Source of the DNA: Treponema sp.
GTDB lineage: Bacteria > Spirochaetota > Spirochaetia > Treponematales > Breznakiellaceae
NCBI GenBank assembly: GCA_031268975.1
Contig: JAIRWM010000099.1
Span: 1-36,959, forward strand
DNA length: 36,959 nucleotides
Direction of reading: 5' to 3'
Shown: positions 1-7,011 of the stretch, one piece after another
Numbering within the stretch: the stretch's first letter is position 1
How the letters are laid out: each line of letters opens with the position of its first letter
Program-made: the position numbers and the translations under genes
The notes under the pieces: model-generated
What the model saw: the letters and a program-made list of their open reading frames with translations, nothing else
Databases searched by the model: none
Told to the model about the DNA's origin: nothing

Positions 1-89
1 GGTTCATTCATGCCCCCCGAATGAATTATTTGTGCCTAAAGGCGGGTAATTTTGAACGACGCGGGATGCGTGTTTTTCAGGGTACGGGT

Positions 90-1142
90 TTATGGAACAA
101 GCGTTAAAGCATTTCCCAATTGATCATCAATGTTGCTGGCTATATTAACCGCTGAATTGGCGGTTAGTATCGGCGGGGCGATGCCTACGCCTTCGTAACA
201 GGCGCCGTCCATGTCCGTTACTTTTTGAACAGAAACGGAATATATCCAGCCGTTTGCAAGCTGCCGTTCCAACGAGAGGGAAAACGCCCCGGCGCTTGTT
301 GATCCGGCATGGGTAACATGGGGCTGTGAACGCAAGGCGAGGGTAAACCATTCGCCGCCGGAAATCGTTTGTTTGTTGGTTAGAAGGATTATTGGTTTGG
401 TGTATCTCGTCCCTTCGGGCTTAATGGTGTGGGTTATGGATGAAGAAAAGTCGTTCCGTCCGGTTCCGTTTTTTGTCCTGACTTCCACATAATCCCGCTC
501 GGCGCTGGCGAAACGGTTGGCGATATAATCTACATTTGCCTGTAAGCCTCCGCGGTTTCCCCTGATATCTACTATTAGGGCGGTGGTTGATGAAAGGCTA
601 TTGATTATACTATCTATTGCCTTTACCCAATCCTGGCTTCCTATTTCTGTTTCCCCCTTTGCAAACCCGGCGATATAAATATATCCTATGGTTGGTTTTG
701 CGGTGAATGTTCCATAGACAAACATTCCGTCCGGTGTTGCTGTTCCGCTCTCGGCTAAATAATTATTCTTTATTACTTGCAAGCTAAACGGTTCATTGTT
801 TGCGGTATCAAAGCGTCCGCCTGAATTAAATGCCCTAAAGGGGGAAAGTAAATAAACATGGGAGTCGTTAAGGTCCTTGAGCATATCGCAACAAACCTGA
901 AACAGTGTTTCGTCCCCCATGCCGGGGGATATTCTTGCGGAGTATTTTGTATATTCATCATTCCATGTTGTGGGAGGTGTCAATTGACCCATTTTTAAGT
1001 CTATAAGGGCGTATGTTTCGTCAAAGTCTTTCCATATTCGGTTGAATATGCCTATTGGATCGCTTGATGGATCGGGGCCGGTAAAAATGTTACATGAGGT
1101 TAAACCGAGAAGTAAGATTAAAATACTTTTATATGCTTTCAT
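90..1142 (-). CDS. S41-family (C-terminal-processing/tricorn-like) peptidase, predicted lipoprotein
   Basis: A 350-residue exported protein. The N-terminus has a short hydrophobic stretch ending in a lipobox (LTSC, lipid-modified Cys17), so it is probably anchored in an envelope membrane facing outward or into the periplasm. The C-terminal half fits the S41 serine peptidase fold: a VDIRGNRGG strand-turn near residues 191-199, then TISGGEWF around 259-266, where Ser261 is the likely nucleophile, and an SHVYL segment with His95 as a possible general base. No clear PDZ domain is visible. The ATG follows a GGGG-containing ribosome site and lies 9 nt after the stop of the upstream beta-barrel-like gene, so the two are probably one operon. 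Base composition is AT-richer than the genes after 3000. Substrate unknown; family assignment fairly sure, activity inferred. Confidence 0.75.
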   Translation of the reverse strand: MKAYKSILILLLGLTSCNIFTGPDPSSDPIGIFNRIWKDFDETYALIDLKMGQLTPPTTWNDEYTKYSARISPGMGDETLFQVCCDMLKDLNDSHVYLLSPFRAFNSGGRFDTANNEPFSLQVIKNNYLAESGTATPDGMFVYGTFTAKPTIGYIYIAGFAKGETEIGSQDWVKAIDSIINSLSSTTALIVDIRGNRGGLQANVDYIANRFASAERDYVEVRTKNGTGRNDFSSSITHTIKPEGTRYTKPIILLTNKQTISGGEWFTLALRSQPHVTHAGSTSAGAFSLSLERQLANGWIYSVSVQKVTDMDGACYEGVGIAPPILTANSAVNIASNIDDQLGNALTLVP

Positions 1143-1151
1143 TTTATGCCC

Positions 1152-1997
1152 CTAAAAAGTAAACGCTATTCCTGAACTAAGCCGTAGCGAAGCATCCCGT
1201 CTTTGTTTTGGTACGTTTATATGGGAAAGTTCAAATCCCAATCCGGCATACATATTCAAGAGATTGTTGATTTTATGGTTATATTTGATGTCGCCGAACA
1301 CTGCCCAATAATTATGAAGGCTGGCAAAGTTCCCAAGCGTTATTAGCCTTAATGGTTCTTCGGCGGAATATTTTATAAGGGCCTCATCTGCTCCGGCATA
1401 GGCGGGGCGTACTGTATAACCTATAAGCGGTATGCTTAGCGAGATTTGCAGATTGTTTTCATGGTTAATTATCCATTTTTGCGTTGCGTGTAAGTCCAGT
1501 GAGAGTATTCCGGTTATGCTTGGGTAATGTGCAAACTGTAAATAAGCGTCCGCCCGAAATGCACCGCCTAAATACCCCGGCAATACCTGATTTCCCCATA
1601 GCCTATGATCAAGGCTATATTCAAGATACGCTCTATGCGCCGTATAAGCCGGGTAATATGCGTAATAAATTGGCTGGCCTGTTACCGGATCATAGGTTGT
1701 ATTAAGTACGGCTTTCCCCGGCGGGTCGGTATCCGCTTTACCCTGATAATATCCGGCATTAAGGCTATGAAGAAAATTCCCCTTGGCGATATTTGCGTCC
1801 AGTAAGAATGTTAAATTACTGAGGCGGCGGTTTAAGGGATCATAGGTTGTTTCTTTATATCCGGCGAATGTATAGCCTAAACTTAACCCTATTCTGAATG
1901 GGTTTTCTTTTTCCGCTATAGGTTCTTTTGCATTGGCAATTGAAGGGGTTAAAAAATACACTATTACACAGAAAATAAAAACTATTTGATTTTTCAC
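1152..1997 (-). CDS. Exported protein, probable outer-membrane beta-barrel
   Basis: A 281-residue protein of no family I recognise. I place the start at the GTG at 1997 and not at an upstream ATG (2081): an AGAAGGAG ribosome site lies 7 nt before it, and the protein then begins with a clean signal peptide (VKNQIVFIF... ending SIANA, cleavage before KEP). The mature part is rich in Tyr, Leu and alternating polar/hydrophobic residues and ends in SSGIAFTF, a C-terminal aromatic residue typical of outer-membrane barrels. The upstream ATG would sit next to the predicted promoter and give a non-secretory N-terminus. It is followed after 9 nt by the S41 peptidase lipoprotein gene, suggesting the two work together at the envelope. 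Function unknown. Confidence 0.65.
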   Translation of the reverse strand: MKNQIVFIFCVIVYFLTPSIANAKEPIAEKENPFRIGLSLGYTFAGYKETTYDPLNRRLSNLTFLLDANIAKGNFLHSLNAGYYQGKADTDPPGKAVLNTTYDPVTGQPIYYAYYPAYTAHRAYLEYSLDHRLWGNQVLPGYLGGAFRADAYLQFAHYPSITGILSLDLHATQKWIINHENNLQISLSIPLIGYTVRPAYAGADEALIKYSAEEPLRLITLGNFASLHNYWAVFGDIKYNHKINNLLNMYAGLGFELSHINVPKQRRDASLRLSSGIAFTF

Positions 1998-2015
1998 CTC
2001 TTTTCTCCTTCTGCA

Positions 2016-2047
2016 ATGTAAAATTGGCATATATTTTAATTTTACAT
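2016..2047 (-). repeat. 10-bp inverted repeat in the leader of the beta-barrel-like gene
   Basis: Perfect arms ATGTAAAATT (2016-2025) and AATTTTACAT (2038-2047) with a 12-nt loop. It lies between the predicted transcription start near 2046 and the ribosome site of the gene starting at 1997. It could be an operator or an mRNA stem that influences translation or stability; the sequence does not decide. Confidence 0.6.
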
Positions 2048-2052
2048 AACCG

Positions 2053-2081
2053 ACTGTAACAACATACATTGAATATGTCAA
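2053..2081 (-). promoter_or_regulatory. Sigma-70 type promoter for the beta-barrel / S41 peptidase pair
   Basis: On the minus strand TTGACA (2076-2081), a 17-nt spacer, then TACAGT (2053-2058) preceded by TGT, an extended -10. The predicted start near 2046 gives a leader of about 50 nt before the GTG at 1997. The -35 matches consensus exactly; the -10 matches at four of six positions. Confidence 0.6.
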
Positions 2082-2109
2082 GAGATGGGGATGATTTTGG
2101 GGACGGTGT

Positions 2110-2170
2110 GCGGGCGTAAAGCCCGCTCTCCGATCCGCCTACCGGCGGCGAAGCGCTAACATGCCTGTTA
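2110..2170. other. Cluster of three small hairpins downstream of the SGNH hydrolase gene
   Basis: Three consecutive perfect inverted repeats: GCGGGC/GCCCGC (2110-2126), CCGCC/GGCGG (2135-2148) and TAACA/TGTTA (2157-2170). This GC-rich patch sits in an otherwise AT-rich stretch between the SGNH gene stop (2194) and the promoter of the next operon. It may end SGNH transcription, but no T-run follows, so an intrinsic terminator is not established. It may instead be a dispersed intergenic repeat. Confidence 0.4.
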
Positions 2171-2193
2171 TGCGTCGTATTTTCGCTTATCCG

Positions 2194-2886
2194 CTATTTT
2201 ATCAAATTATTTGCCCGCAAGTAAGGTTTCATTATCCTGTAATAATTATCCGCCATTAATTCATATCCCCTTGCATTCGGATGAACATCGTCCGACATAT
2301 GTATTCCCCATATTCCATTCCAAATATCGTCAATTAATTCCACATTATTCAATGACGCAAGTCTATCAAACATATTATCATATTGAACAATCAGCATGGT
2401 CTGTACAGTATAATTGGTAATACCCAATTTCCCTGCCATTGTTCTTACAACTGATTCCGTATAAAATTTCGCTATATATATTTTCCTATTTCCGTCATTA
2501 ATTAAATTTATAATATTTTGAAGATTGCTTCCGGTAGTTGCCAAAGGAATCATTTCAAAAACATCATTGGCGCCAAGTTCAATTATTACAATTCGGGGAT
2601 TTTCCATAAGAACATCGGTATTTATACGCGACAAGGCTTGCGAAGTAGTGTCGCCGCTTATTCCTGCGTTAACAACAGGGATATTTATCTTATTTTGCAA
2701 ATAGGCTGGATAAGCCCTTGTTTTATCCTCAATTCCGGCGGTTGTTGCACCATAACCGGCAGTAAGACTGTCTCCTAAACAAACCACCGATATACCTGTA
2801 TTATCGGTAGTTTCATTATCACAGCTATTTAGACATAAAAAAACTATCGCCCCAATAAGACAAAAAGAAAAATTAATTTTTTTCAT
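2194..2886 (-). CDS. SGNH/GDSL-family hydrolase (TesA/lysophospholipase L1-like), lipoprotein
   Basis: A 230-residue secreted esterase-type enzyme. The N-terminus is a lipoprotein signal (lipobox LNSC, Cys22). All four SGNH blocks are visible: CLGDSLTAGYG with nucleophile Ser40; GISGDTTS with the block II Gly; ELGANDVF with the block III Asn; and DDVHPNARGYELMA with the catalytic Asp-x-x-His. The arrangement resembles TesA/arylesterase-type hydrolases, so it probably cleaves acyl esters of lipids or sugars in the periplasm or outside the cell. The ATG is preceded by an AGAGGG ribosome site. It is a single-gene unit with an unusual palindrome over its promoter. The gene is strongly AT-rich, unlike the genes after 3000, which suggests a different origin. 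The exact substrate cannot be told from sequence. Confidence 0.85.
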   Translation of the reverse strand: MKKINFSFCLIGAIVFLCLNSCDNETTDNTGISVVCLGDSLTAGYGATTAGIEDKTRAYPAYLQNKINIPVVNAGISGDTTSQALSRINTDVLMENPRIVIIELGANDVFEMIPLATTGSNLQNIINLINDGNRKIYIAKFYTESVVRTMAGKLGITNYTVQTMLIVQYDNMFDRLASLNNVELIDDIWNGIWGIHMSDDVHPNARGYELMADNYYRIMKPYLRANNLIK

Positions 2887-2896
2887 AAAACCCTCT

Positions 2897-2939
2897 GAAA
2901 TATTACAATACCATATAAATTTGGTATTGGCAATATTTC
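2897..2939 (-). promoter_or_regulatory. Promoter-spanning inverted repeat upstream of the SGNH hydrolase gene
   Basis: Outer arms GAAATATT (2897-2904) and AATATTTC (2932-2939), inner arms AATACC (2907-2912) and GGTATT (2923-2928): 14 paired bases with a small asymmetric bulge and a 10-nt loop. A candidate promoter lies inside it on the minus strand: TTGCCA (2928-2933), 17-nt spacer, TATTGT (2905-2910). This is where a dimeric repressor could sit; some self-complementarity is expected in AT-rich DNA. Confidence 0.45.
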
Positions 2940-2965
2940 ATTCGAAAGTCTGGTTTAATACCCGT

Positions 2966-2997
2966 CGAACCTCCGGTTCGCGCTCTGCTCCGCAGAG
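2966..2997. other. Two adjacent GC-rich hairpins after the pseudouridine synthase gene
   Basis: CGAACC/GGTTCG with a 3-nt loop (2966-2980) and CTCTG/CAGAG with a 5-nt loop (2983-2997), just downstream of the minus-strand stop at 3003. They may stop transcription from the pyrE unit or protect its 3' end; there is no T-run. They mark the boundary between the AT-rich block and the GC-rich remainder. Confidence 0.4.
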
Positions 2998-3002
2998 GCT
3001 CA

Positions 3003-3824
3003 TCACGGAGCGCCGCGTACCTGCGGATTTTTCATCACAGGCGCGGGCGTTCCCGTCTTCCCGGCGGCGCCAAGCTTTTCCATCTGCCGTATCAGGGCGG
3101 CCATATCCCGGGCAAGGGGCGCCTGGAGACAAAGGCCCGCGCCGTCCCCGGGCAGGACGAGCTTGAGGGCGTGGAGCGCGAGCCGGGCAAGCAGCGGCCG
3201 TTCCTCAAAGGCGTCGCCCCGCCAGTTCCGCTTAAGGGAGGAAAGGTACACGCCTTTTTCGTTGCGGAAGGCTTTTCCGTAGAGCCTGTCGCAGAGGACG
3301 GGGTGGCCGAGCGCGGCAAGATGCACCCGTATCTGGTGCGTTCTGCCGGTCTCCGGTCTCGCTTCTATGACGCTGCAATTTCCCGCGGACAGGAGCAGGG
3401 TACACGAGGTGCGGGACGGCTTCCCGTGGTATTTGTCGATAATGGTCGAGTGTTTTTTATTGCCGTCGGGAAGGAGGGGCAGGTCGCAGACGGCTTCTCC
3501 GCCGGGCCAGGACGGCGTTCCGTGGACAACGGCGGTGTATGTTTTCTCTACCCGGCGCGAGCGGAAATCCGACGAAAGCTTCCGGTGGGCCGCCGCTGTT
3601 TTGGCAAGCACCACAAGCCCGGAGGTTTCTTTGTCGATCCGGTGAACCGTAAAAAGTTTCTGCATCCGGCCGTCCCGTTCAAGGAGAAACTGTTCCAGCA
3701 GTTTGTCAAGCCCCGGCGCGTCCGGCTCCCAGCGTTCGCTCCCCACGGCGACCCCGGAGTCTTTGCTTACCGCGATAAGCGATGGATCTTCCAGAATGAT
3801 GGTATACGGCGGCCTCTTTTTCAC
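3003..3824 (-). CDS. RluA-family RNA pseudouridine synthase
   Basis: A 273-residue enzyme that isomerises uridine to pseudouridine in rRNA or tRNA. The signature HRIDKETSGL spans residues 61-70, with Asp64 the catalytic aspartate of the RluA/RluD class; the TGRTHQIRVHLAALGHPVLCDRLYG block lies near residues 180-205. The protein starts directly in the catalytic domain (IILEDPSLIAVSKDSGVAV), so it lacks the N-terminal S4 RNA-binding domain of RluC/RluD and resembles short RluA-type enzymes. The target uridine cannot be inferred. The start is a GTG 9 nt after the pyrE stop, so the two are co-transcribed; no strong Shine-Dalgarno is seen. The last 20 or so residues look like a non-conserved tail. 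Confidence 0.85.
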   Translation of the reverse strand: MKKRPPYTIILEDPSLIAVSKDSGVAVGSERWEPDAPGLDKLLEQFLLERDGRMQKLFTVHRIDKETSGLVVLAKTAAAHRKLSSDFRSRRVEKTYTAVVHGTPSWPGGEAVCDLPLLPDGNKKHSTIIDKYHGKPSRTSCTLLLSAGNCSVIEARPETGRTHQIRVHLAALGHPVLCDRLYGKAFRNEKGVYLSSLKRNWRGDAFEERPLLARLALHALKLVLPGDGAGLCLQAPLARDMAALIRQMEKLGAAGKTGTPAPVMKNPQVRGAP

Positions 3825-3833
3825 CGGCGGGCG

Positions 3834-4424
3834 TCAGACTGTTTTTCGTGAGCCGGGCTTTACCGCGGGTATGCCTTTTTCGCACAGCGCGCAGTTTTCC
3901 GGTTCCCAGCTTTTCGCGTCCACTTTCACGGCGGCGTCCAGGGGCCAGGGAACTTCCGCGCCGGGAGGGCGGCGATCGACGATACAGGCGACCGCGGTTA
4001 TGTTCGCGCCAAGGGATTCAAGGACTTTGGCGCTTTCCCCCAAAGATTTTCCCGTGGTAATAACGTCTTCGCATATCAGAATTTTTTCGCCGCTTTTCAC
4101 CTGGAAACCCCGCCGGAGGGCCATGCTGCCACAGTCGTCGCGCTCGGTAAAAAAAGACCTCATTCCCAGCTGCCTGCCAAGCTCGTACGCGGCGACAATG
4201 CCCCCTATCGCCGGGCCCGCGACGGCGTCGACGGCAAGGGCGCCGGAATCCACGGCGGCGCGGATTTGTTCCGCCACGGGAGAGAGGGCCGCGGCGGCCA
4301 TGGGGGGGTGCTGCAAAAGCCGCGCGCACTGGAAGTATTTGTCCGAATGTTTCCCCGAAGACAGAAGGAAATGGCCTTCCAGCATGGCGCCGGATTCCCG
4401 CAAAAGTTCTATCGGCTCTTTCAT
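3834..4424 (-). CDS. pyrE: Orotate phosphoribosyltransferase
   Basis: A 196-residue enzyme that joins orotate to PRPP to give orotidine 5'-phosphate, the fifth step of de novo pyrimidine synthesis, in the cytoplasm. The PRPP-binding signature ILICEDVITTGKSL is present, as are the GHFLLSSGKHSDKY start of the family and AVAGPAIGGIVAAYELG. The open frame continues 33 codons upstream to 4523, but family homology begins at MKEPIELL (4424), and a good promoter lies immediately before that ATG, so I use 4424. This predicts a leaderless message with no Shine-Dalgarno. The gene is divergent from queH across 118 bp and followed after 9 nt by the pseudouridine synthase. pyrD and pyrK lie about 700 bp away in a separate unit on the same strand. 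Confidence 0.92.
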   Translation of the reverse strand: MKEPIELLRESGAMLEGHFLLSSGKHSDKYFQCARLLQHPPMAAAALSPVAEQIRAAVDSGALAVDAVAGPAIGGIVAAYELGRQLGMRSFFTERDDCGSMALRRGFQVKSGEKILICEDVITTGKSLGESAKVLESLGANITAVACIVDRRPPGAEVPWPLDAAVKVDAKSWEPENCALCEKGIPAVKPGSRKTV

Positions 4425-4430
4425 GGTGCA

Positions 4431-4459
4431 ATCATATACGGGAGAACAGGAAAGCTCAA
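4431..4459 (-). promoter_or_regulatory. pyrE promoter abutting the start codon
   Basis: Minus strand: TTGAGC (4454-4459), exactly 17 nt, TATGAT (4431-4436), then only 6 nt to the pyrE ATG at 4424. The expected transcription start therefore falls on or within a base or two of the A of ATG, predicting a leaderless mRNA. Confidence 0.6.
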
Positions 4460-4506
4460 GGGCGCGCTGCCTCACGAAAAATCCGGGGAAGAAGGAGCGC
4501 TGCCAT

Positions 4507-4535
4507 TTGCCCTTGTTCCGCATCCGTGCTATGAT
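4507..4535 (+). promoter_or_regulatory. queH promoter abutting the start codon
   Basis: TTGCCC (4507-4512), 17-nt spacer, TATGAT (4530-4535) preceded by TGC (extended -10). Only 7 nt separate the -10 from the ATG at 4543, and no Shine-Dalgarno is present, again predicting a leaderless transcript. It is back-to-back with the pyrE promoter. Confidence 0.6.
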
Positions 4536-4542
4536 CCCGCTG

Positions 4543-5094
4543 ATGAAAATGCTTCTTCATATCTGCTGCGCTCCCTGCTCGGTCATGTGCGTTGAAACCC
4601 TGCGCGGCGGCGGCGTTGAAATGGAACTGTACTGGTATAACCCGAACATTCATCCGTTTACCGAGTACAGAAGCCGCAGGGACTGCGCCGTACAATACGC
4701 GAAAAGTCTGGGCATCACGCTCATCACAAAAGATCACTACGGGCTGCGGGATTTTATCGCGTCACTTGAAAAAACGGAATCCGGCCGTTTTGACGTTCCC
4801 GGCCGCTGCGCTTTTTGTTACCGTCTGCGGCTGGAACAAACCGCGCGCGCGGCGAAAGAACGGGGCTTTGACGCTTTCAGCACAAGCCTTCTTGTAAGCC
4901 CGTATCAGAATCACGAGGTGATAAAAACAACGGGGTACGAGGCGGCGCAGCGGTACGGCGTCGATTTTTTTTACCGGGACTGGCGGCCGTTTTTCCGGGA
5001 AGGCCAGCGGAAAGCCAGAGCCGCCGGCTGCTACATGCAAAAATACTGCGGCTGCATTTTCAGCGAAGAGGAGCGGTTTGGCGGCGTCACTTGA
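4543..5094 (+). CDS. queH: Epoxyqueuosine reductase QueH
   Basis: A 183-residue iron-sulfur enzyme of the former DUF208 family. It catalyses the last step of queuosine synthesis, reducing epoxyqueuosine to queuosine in tRNA, and is the non-cobalamin alternative to QueG. The diagnostic cysteines are all present: HICCAPC at residues 6-12, GRCAFCYRLRLEQTA in the middle and KYCGCIFSE near the C-terminus; the FSTSLLVSPYQNHE block is also typical. The frame is open far upstream, but only from ATG 4543 (MKMLLHICC) does the protein match family length; an ATG at 4531 is possible but overlaps the predicted -10 element. It is transcribed alone, divergent from pyrE and convergent with pyrD (27 bp between stops). 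Confidence 0.92.
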   Translation: MKMLLHICCAPCSVMCVETLRGGGVEMELYWYNPNIHPFTEYRSRRDCAVQYAKSLGITLITKDHYGLRDFIASLEKTESGRFDVPGRCAFCYRLRLEQTARAAKERGFDAFSTSLLVSPYQNHEVIKTTGYEAAQRYGVDFFYRDWRPFFREGQRKARAAGCYMQKYCGCIFSEEERFGGVT

Positions 5095-5120
5095 TCGGCA
5101 AGGCCGCCCGAGCGGCGGCG

Positions 5121-6032
5121 TCACCTGATACTGATTTCCGCCGTGCGGGTAAAGGCGTTTTTCCGCATGTACGCCTCAATGCCGGCGATTATCTCCGTCA
5201 TGGCGGCGGGGTTGGCGAATGTCGCCGAGCCCACCTGTACCGCCGTGGCGCCGGCCATAAGGAATTCCAGCGCGTCGTTCGCGCAGGCAATTCCCCCCAT
5301 GCCGACAAGCGGCGCCTTGTTCCGCAGTTCGCCGTATAATTCCCAGACCATACCCAGCGCGATTGGCCGTATGGCCGGGCCGGAAAGACCGGCGCTGATG
5401 TTGTCGAACACCGGCTTCCTTTGGGAAGTGTCTATGGCAAGCGCCTTGAATGTGTTGACAAGAGACAGGGCGTCTGCCCCGGAGGAGACGCAGGCGCGGG
5501 CTACGGCGGCAAGATCGGGGGCGTTGGGGGAAAGCTTTACCAGCAGGGGTTTGTGCGCCGCCGCCTTTCGTACCGCGCGCGTTACCTCGGCGGCTTTTTC
5601 GCGGTCAAGGCCGAACGCCATACCGCCGGCTTTGACGTTCGGGCAGGAAATGTTCAGTTCGATCATGTCTATTCCGCAGGCGTCAAGCAGCCGGGCCCCT
5701 TCCTCGTATTCGCCGACGCTCCCCCCCGAAAGGTTCGCGATTACCGGAGGCCCCAGTTTTTTCATGCGGGGAAGTTCGTTTTCGATAAACGCCCTGACTC
5801 CGGGATTTTCCAGCCCGATGGAATTGAGCAGCCCGGCCGGCGTTTCGTACAGCCGCTCGCCCCGGTTGCCCGTCCGCGGCTCCGCGGTAAGCCCTTTCGT
5901 GCAGATTCCCCCCAGCGCGGAAACGTCGAGAAGCGCGGCATATTCGCTCCCGTAGCCGAACGTCCCCGACGCGGCGATCACCGGGTTTCGCAGCCGGAGC
6001 CCGGCGATGGAGACGGAAAGGTCAACTGCCAT
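5121..6032 (-). CDS. pyrD: Dihydroorotate dehydrogenase B, catalytic subunit
   Basis: A 303-residue FMN enzyme that oxidises dihydroorotate to orotate. It belongs to class 1B: the NISCPN motif supplies Cys130 as catalytic base (class 2 enzymes use Ser). ANLSGG, KLSPNA, LVNTF and GMGGIACANDALEFLMAGATAVQVG are the FMN/phosphate-binding segments of the TIM barrel. Start: ATG at 6032 (MAVDLSVSIAGL) with GGAAG upstream; longer in-frame options lack homology. The ATG overlaps the last 11 bp of pyrK, so the two subunits are translationally coupled, as expected for a PyrD-PyrK heterotetramer that passes electrons to NAD+. With pyrE nearby this is part of the pyrimidine set; other pyr genes are not in the window. 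Confidence 0.92.
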   Translation of the reverse strand: MAVDLSVSIAGLRLRNPVIAASGTFGYGSEYAALLDVSALGGICTKGLTAEPRTGNRGERLYETPAGLLNSIGLENPGVRAFIENELPRMKKLGPPVIANLSGGSVGEYEEGARLLDACGIDMIELNISCPNVKAGGMAFGLDREKAAEVTRAVRKAAAHKPLLVKLSPNAPDLAAVARACVSSGADALSLVNTFKALAIDTSQRKPVFDNISAGLSGPAIRPIALGMVWELYGELRNKAPLVGMGGIACANDALEFLMAGATAVQVGSATFANPAAMTEIIAGIEAYMRKNAFTRTAEISIR

Positions 6033-6933
6033 AAATTTCTTCCGCCGGAAAAATCGGCCCGTCGGCGCAGCAGCGTTTGTTGCCGTTTCGGGTTTCCACC
6101 GTACAGCCCAGGCACGCCCCGACACCGCAGGCCATGCGCCGTTCAAGGCTTACATAGCAGGGAACTTTCGCCCGGGCACAGCGGGAGGCCAGCGCCCTGA
6201 GCATCGGCTCGGGGCCGCAGGCGTACACCACGGAATAACCGGCAGGATCAAAAAAATCGGGAATGCGTCCGTGATATACCGCGAGGAGCCGTCCCCCCGG
6301 GCGCCGCGCCGCGCCCCTTCTCCCGGGGGCGGGGCCTCCAAAACCCCCGCTGTCTTCAAAGGCAAGAATCAGTCTGCGCGCCCCGCCGGTTTTTTCCAGA
6401 AGGCCGCCTTCCCCGTCCGCGAAACTTTTCCTGAAACCCGCGTAAAAATCAAATTCACCGCGGAACCGCGCCGCCTCCCGTCCGCTTCCCGCCCCGCCGG
6501 CGGAAAGTTCCTCCGCCAGGGCGACAAGCGGGGCGACGCCGGCCCCGCCGCCGACAAGGGCCGCGGGCTTTTGGCCGCCGTCCGCGCGGGCGGGCGGAAA
6601 ACCGGCCCAGGCGTTTCCCAGCGGCCCGGCCAATTCAGCCTCGTCCCCGGCGTTCATCCGCGATAACTCAAAAGTTCCTTTTCCCTTGAGGGCGAGGAAA
6701 AAACCAAGGACAATCCCCGCCCCGGCAGGTCTCCAGAAAGCGGCGCTGATTGGCCGCAAAAGGAAAACGGAACTCCGGCGGGGCCGTATCATAAAAAACT
6801 GCCCCGCTGCGGGCTCAGGCCCCGGCCAGGCAAACTCCAGGCGGAAAATCTCTTCCGTAAGGAAACCTGTTTCAAGCAGCCTGCAGGAACACGCGAGAAG
6901 GGGTTTTGTACTGTGAATCGGACGCCGGGACAC
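6022..6933 (-). CDS. pyrK: Dihydroorotate dehydrogenase B, electron-transfer subunit
   Basis: A 303-residue flavin/iron-sulfur subunit that carries electrons from the PyrD FMN to NAD+. It shows a ferredoxin-reductase-like FAD part (GQFFMIRP near the N-terminus, then LLRPISAAF), an NAD-binding part (LVGGGAGVAPLVALAEEL; YACGPEPML), and the C-terminal 2Fe-2S site MACGVGACLGCTVET...KRCCADGP with its cysteine cluster. A stretch rich in Gly, Ala and Arg in the middle (about residues 150-215) looks inserted or poorly conserved. The start at 6933 is a GTG and could be off by a few codons. It overlaps pyrD by 11 bp and lies 78 bp after the DUF4340 gene, so it may be read from the upstream ABC operon. 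Confidence 0.88.
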   Translation of the reverse strand: MSRRPIHSTKPLLACSCRLLETGFLTEEIFRLEFAWPGPEPAAGQFFMIRPRRSSVFLLRPISAAFWRPAGAGIVLGFFLALKGKGTFELSRMNAGDEAELAGPLGNAWAGFPPARADGGQKPAALVGGGAGVAPLVALAEELSAGGAGSGREAARFRGEFDFYAGFRKSFADGEGGLLEKTGGARRLILAFEDSGGFGGPAPGRRGAARRPGGRLLAVYHGRIPDFFDPAGYSVVYACGPEPMLRALASRCARAKVPCYVSLERRMACGVGACLGCTVETRNGNKRCCADGPIFPAEEIYGS

Positions 6934-7011
6934 CTTCCATCCAGCCTACCGTTTTTTCCCCGCCGTGTCACGCCGGGCTCCGTACCGGTGGTGAATGTTC
7001 CCCGCGGGTAA

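Noticed and set aside
3-25. Terminator for the S41 peptidase gene
   Set aside because: TTCATTC/GAATGAA is a 7-bp repeat but is AT-rich, has no T-run on the minus strand and lies 65 nt after the stop.
3703-4542. N-terminal extension of the queH frame (280 codons)
   Set aside because: It runs antisense through the pseudouridine synthase and pyrE genes and would precede the family start at the CCAPC region; the promoter lies at 4507-4535.
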